Origin: Diplocloster modestus
GTDB taxonomy: Bacteria; Bacillota; Clostridia; Lachnospirales; Lachnospiraceae
Assembly (NCBI RefSeq): GCF_019042245.1
Contig: NZ_JAHQCX010000007.1
Coordinates: 187,232 to 251,231, forward strand
Length of the DNA: 64,000 bases
Reading direction: 5' to 3'
In this document: piece after piece, positions 61,396 through 64,000 of the stretch
How positions within the stretch are numbered: position 1 is the first letter of the stretch
Layout: the number at the start of each line of letters is the position of its first letter
The notes under the pieces: model-generated
Seen by the model: the letters and a program-made list of their open reading frames with translations, nothing else
Database searches by the model: none
Told to the model about the DNA's origin: nothing
Made by a program: the position numbers and the translations under genes

Positions 61396-61820
61396 AATTA
61401 CCTCCGCTTTCTTCCGTTTGATACGGATTCATTTTCACTATTTTTACTTCTATGAAACCGTACCATACGTTTCTCTAAGGAATCTCTAAGGGGATATAAT
61501 ATCTATTGAATTCTGCTTTTTGGGACTTTTCATTCATCATAACACTTTCCGGCATAGTCCAACACCGACAAATCTTTCCTCTACGGGCATTGTATGTTAT
61601 CTTATACTTAGCAACATCCCATTAATACATGCCCTACGGGCAGGTTCGCAGCATTCGCTGCTCAACAATGTATACTTAGCAGCATCCCATTAATACATGC
61701 CCTACGGGCAGGTTCGCAGCATTCGCTGCTCAACAATGTATATTTTAGAGAAACTTTAAAGACAATTATGTTATCTTTCTTATATAGTAAACATACATTC
61801 GTAAAATCGAGGAAATGAAA
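61396..61820. promoter_or_regulatory. Divergent regulatory region between lipoprotein and two-component genes
   Basis: Holds two OmpR-type direct-repeat boxes, one per promoter, and between them a 68-bp tandem duplication. On minus CTTAGA-N5-CTTAGA (61474-61490) precedes the lipoprotein gene. On plus TTTAGA-N5-TTTAAA (61744-61760) is followed after 20 nt by TATATA (61781-61786), a good -10 for the response regulator gene. The layout suggests both transcripts are controlled by the encoded regulator. Confidence 0.55.
61603..61738. repeat. 68-bp tandem direct repeat, two copies
   Basis: Copies at 61603-61670 and 61671-61738 differ at one base. Each contains two small hairpins, TGCCCTACGGGCA and GCAGCATTCGCTGC. 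A partial third copy (CTACGGGCATTGTATG) lies just upstream at about 61581. Confidence 0.85.
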
Positions 61821-62504
61821 ATGAGAATACTGATTGTAGAAGATGATAAGAAACTTTGCGGCTCTCTTTGCTTCCAGCTGGAAAAAGAGGGGTTTGCCGT
61901 GGACATCTGCCATGACGGGGCCGACGGACTGTGGCTGGCCGGACAGCAGGCCCATGATTTAATCTTATTGGACCGAATGCTGCCCACGATGAGCGGTACC
62001 GAGATTCTGACGGATCTGCGCAAAGAACAAATCAGCACGCCGGTCATCATGATTACCGCCCTTGGGGAAGTGCAGGACCGGGTTCACGGCCTGGACGCAG
62101 GCGCAGATGACTATATCGTCAAGCCCTTCGCGTTCGAGGAGCTGATGGCCAGGATCCGCAGTATCTTCAGGCGTCCCAGACGCTGGGAGGAGACGGAAGC
62201 CCTTCAATGCGGAGACCTGACTTTTTCCCCGGAAGCGAAGACCCTGACCGGGCCGCTTAAGTCCTGTTCCCTTTCCCGTCGGGAGTCCGACCTGCTGGAA
62301 CTGCTGATGAAAAACGCCGGCCAGACCCTGCCCAGACAGCTGCTCATCGCCCGGGTATGGGGGCCGGAAACGGAGATCGAAGATGGTAATCTGGATAACT
62401 ACATCCATTTTCTTAGGCGGCGGCTCCAAAAAGTGGGAAGCAGCCAGCAGCTAAAAACGATCCGTGGAATCGGTTATCAATTGGAGAAAACAAATGTTTC
62501 GTAA
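61821..62504 (+). CDS. OmpR-family response regulator
   Basis: A 227-aa regulator: receiver domain MRILIVEDDKKLCGSL with phospho-acceptor Asp in HDLILLDRMLPTMSGTEIL and conserved Lys in DYIVKPFAFEEL, then a winged-helix DNA-binding domain (LSRRESDLLELLMKNAGQTLPRQLLIARVWG; DNYIHFLRRRLQK). ATG 61821 is seven bases from GAGGA; ATG 61815 is too close to it. It overlaps the kinase gene by 11 nt. Confidence 0.93.
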   Translation: MRILIVEDDKKLCGSLCFQLEKEGFAVDICHDGADGLWLAGQQAHDLILLDRMLPTMSGTEILTDLRKEQISTPVIMITALGEVQDRVHGLDAGADDYIVKPFAFEELMARIRSIFRRPRRWEETEALQCGDLTFSPEAKTLTGPLKSCSLSRRESDLLELLMKNAGQTLPRQLLIARVWGPETEIEDGNLDNYIHFLRRRLQKVGSSQQLKTIRGIGYQLEKTNVS

Positions 62505-63795
62505 ACTTCAGACCCGACTGTCCTTCTTTTGTATCGCTGTCACCGCATCGATTCTGGCCGCCATGTCTCTGGGGGCTTTATTGATCTCGGAAAGCGGTAT
62601 GAGAAAAAATGAATCCGTCACATTCCAAAACCATGTCAGTACCCTGCTCTCCTACCTGCGGGATCAATCGACGATCTCCCACACCTGGGCCGCTACTGCT
62701 GAACAGACCAATGACATCTGGCTCTACATTGAGGAAAACGGCGTTCCTCTCTTTTTCAATACTTCCAATGCGTACCGGCAGCGGCTGGATTTATATCGGG
62801 AACTTTTAGAGACCGCTTCCGATGATTACCAGTTTGATTTCTCACAGATGTATGAAATCTCCAGAACCGTTACCCAGGTAGATTTTACTTATCGGGCTGA
62901 TGACCGGCAGGAATATTATGTGGCATTAGGCATGATTCCCAAGGAAAACAGCTATATTGGGGTGCTGATGGTACATCCCTTAAGTACTCTGAAACGCTCG
63001 GTCATAACCCAGCGCTTCCTGTTTCTGCTGCTGGATATCATAGCGCTTCTATTCCTCTCCGTGTTCGCCTTCGTTTTTACAAAACGCGCGATCCGCCCTG
63101 TAGAGGAAAGCCAGCGCAAGCAAAGGGAATTCGTGGCCGCCGCTTCCCATGAACTTCGGTCTCCGTTAGCTGTTATTCTATCCGGTCTCTCCGCAATGAA
63201 AAAGGCGGATCCCCGGGAAGCGGCGCAGTTCGCTTTATCGATCGAAACGGAAGGGCTGCGCATGTCCCGTCTGGTGGATGACCTTTTAGCTCTGGCCAAT
63301 GCGGACTCTGGAAACTGGTCCGCACAAATGGAGGATGTGGAGCTGGATACTCTGCTGTTGGATCTGTATGAGAGATACGAACCTTTAGCCAGACATCAGG
63401 ATATTGCTTTTTTGATCCTGCTTCCGGAGACGGGTTCTTTTAACTGCGTCTGCGACAGGCAGAGGATCGAACAGCTCCTGTCCATCTTAATCGATAATGC
63501 CCTTTCCTATGTGGTCTGTGATCATGCCCTGCCCCGCATCGAACTCTCGCTTAAGCAATCCGCAGACCACCGTCTTCTGATCCGCGTGGCGGATAATGGC
63601 CCGGGGATCCCGGATGATAAAAAAACCAGCGTCTTTGAGCGGTTTTACCGCGCAGATTCTGCCCATGAGGACAGGGAACACTTTGGCCTGGGACTTTGTA
63701 TCGCGGCGGAAATTGCCAGGATTCATAAAGGGAGCTTAAGTGTCCTGGACACTCCCGGCGGCGGCGCCACTTTCGTTCTCGAGCTTCGGACATGA
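62494..63795 (+). CDS. Sensor histidine kinase (HisKA/HATPase)
   Basis: A 433-aa membrane kinase. Two membrane segments (SFFCIAVTASILAAMSLGALLI and FLFLLLDIIALLFLSVFAFVF) flank an extracytoplasmic domain of about 145 residues. The HisKA motif is VAAASHELRSPLAVILSGLSAM, and the ATP-binding part has LIDNALSYV, DNGPGIPDD, FYRADSAHEDREHFGLGLCI and GGGATFVLEL. Transcription is coupled to the OmpR regulator (overlap). The predicted partner may sense ligands via the neighbouring propeller lipoprotein. Confidence 0.93.
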   Translation: MFRKLQTRLSFFCIAVTASILAAMSLGALLISESGMRKNESVTFQNHVSTLLSYLRDQSTISHTWAATAEQTNDIWLYIEENGVPLFFNTSNAYRQRLDLYRELLETASDDYQFDFSQMYEISRTVTQVDFTYRADDRQEYYVALGMIPKENSYIGVLMVHPLSTLKRSVITQRFLFLLLDIIALLFLSVFAFVFTKRAIRPVEESQRKQREFVAAASHELRSPLAVILSGLSAMKKADPREAAQFALSIETEGLRMSRLVDDLLALANADSGNWSAQMEDVELDTLLLDLYERYEPLARHQDIAFLILLPETGSFNCVCDRQRIEQLLSILIDNALSYVVCDHALPRIELSLKQSADHRLLIRVADNGPGIPDDKKTSVFERFYRADSAHEDREHFGLGLCIAAEIARIHKGSLSVLDTPGGGATFVLELRT

Positions 63796-63999
63796 TTCTG
63801 GTGACGTTATTTTTCTGATAAACAGCCCCCTGGTATAGACGGCTGCGAAACACAGGGGCGGCAAAAGCCAGATCATTCTTCTGTCCGGCTGCTGCAGCGT
63901 TGCCCCATTCCCCATCCTGATCATGACGATAAACTCCAGAATAACGGTTGTCAGCAGCCACAGGTAAAAACTCCTGACCGTTTCCGGCCTGCATACTTT
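63736..63999 (-). CDS. Partial membrane-protein gene entering from the right edge
   Basis: This minus frame is open from the window edge to a stop at 63736. It reads SFYLWLLTTVILEFIVMIRM, then MIWLLPPLCFAAVYTRGLFI, two hydrophobic segments, and ends with a polar ESCPKLENESGAAAGSVQDT tail antisense to the kinase 3' end (60-bp overlap). The membrane-like pattern supports a real 3' end, but the family cannot be named. Confidence 0.4.
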   Translation of the reverse strand, partial: KVCRPETVRSFYLWLLTTVILEFIVMIRMGNGATLQQPDRRMIWLLPPLCFAAVYTRGLFIRKITSPESCPKLENESGAAAGSVQDT

Positions 64000-64000
64000 C

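Noticed and set aside
61603-61738. Possible CRISPR array
   Set aside because: The two 68-bp units are directly adjacent with no spacers, so this is a tandem duplication.
1-64000. tRNA, rRNA or known riboswitches
   Set aside because: No cloverleaf, rRNA core or classical riboswitch motif was recognised by eye; a covariance-model search would be needed to exclude rare classes.

Overview
The window looks like a carbohydrate- and amino-acid-catabolising accessory region of a gut-type Firmicute, most likely Lachnospiraceae (Clostridium cluster XIVa; Eisenbergiella/Hungatella/Blautia-like). This is inferred from strong GGAGG ribosome binding sites, lipobox-bearing CUT1 binding proteins, YesM/YesN two-component pairs, GH78/GH106-type rhamnosidase-like proteins and small palindromic intergenic elements. 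No rRNA, tRNA or CRISPR array was seen.

Layout. (1) 1-11345, minus: a rhamnoside/oligosaccharide cluster (partial GH78-like enzyme, OFA-type MFS, CUT1 binding protein and two permeases, GH106-like enzyme) headed by a GldA-like dehydrogenase and two DapA-family lyases. (2) 11346-14851: a divergent promoter region with repeated ATTGTATGATGTC sites, then on plus a second GldA-like dehydrogenase, an LrgA/LrgB pair and a GntR/FCD regulator. (3) 14852-15527: a graveyard with a perfect 20-bp inverted repeat, a 167-bp palindromic element, an internally deleted IS3-family element and a gene fragment. (4) 15528-26874, minus: one probable operon, livHMGF-livK, a three-subunit FAD/FAD/[2Fe-2S] dehydrogenase, a Fer4+BFD protein, a proline racemase/hydroxyproline epimerase, a DapA-family lyase and a creatinase-like M24 protein. 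It reads as oxidative hydroxyproline catabolism and is divergent from an AraC regulator (27275-28348).

(5) 28466-41206: a LacI-controlled sugar cluster. Minus genes are MFS, two sugar-epimerase-like TIM barrels, Gfo/Idh and LacI; plus genes are a large glycosidase-like protein and an 894-aa FAD oxidoreductase with a discoidin-like C terminus; then a second Gfo/Idh and a ceramidase-like hydrolase on minus. Two LacI palindromes sit just downstream of two divergent promoters. (6) 41275-52483, minus: an Lpl-type CUT1 transporter, YesM/YesN two-component system and a 1208-aa secreted beta-helix protein. Neither CUT1 cluster has its own ATPase, so a shared MsmX/MsmK-type ATPase is implied.

(7) 52484-59040: a patchwork of two small HTH proteins, an AraC C-terminal remnant, an ABC-F ATPase, a YbjQ-like protein, a COG1373-type ATPase, a decayed Fic gene and other fragments. 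(8) 59041-63795: a propeller-plus-binding-protein lipoprotein divergent from an OmpR/HisKA two-component pair, with PmrA-box-like direct repeats (6-N5-6) in both promoters and a 68-bp tandem duplication between them. A partial membrane-protein gene enters from the right edge.
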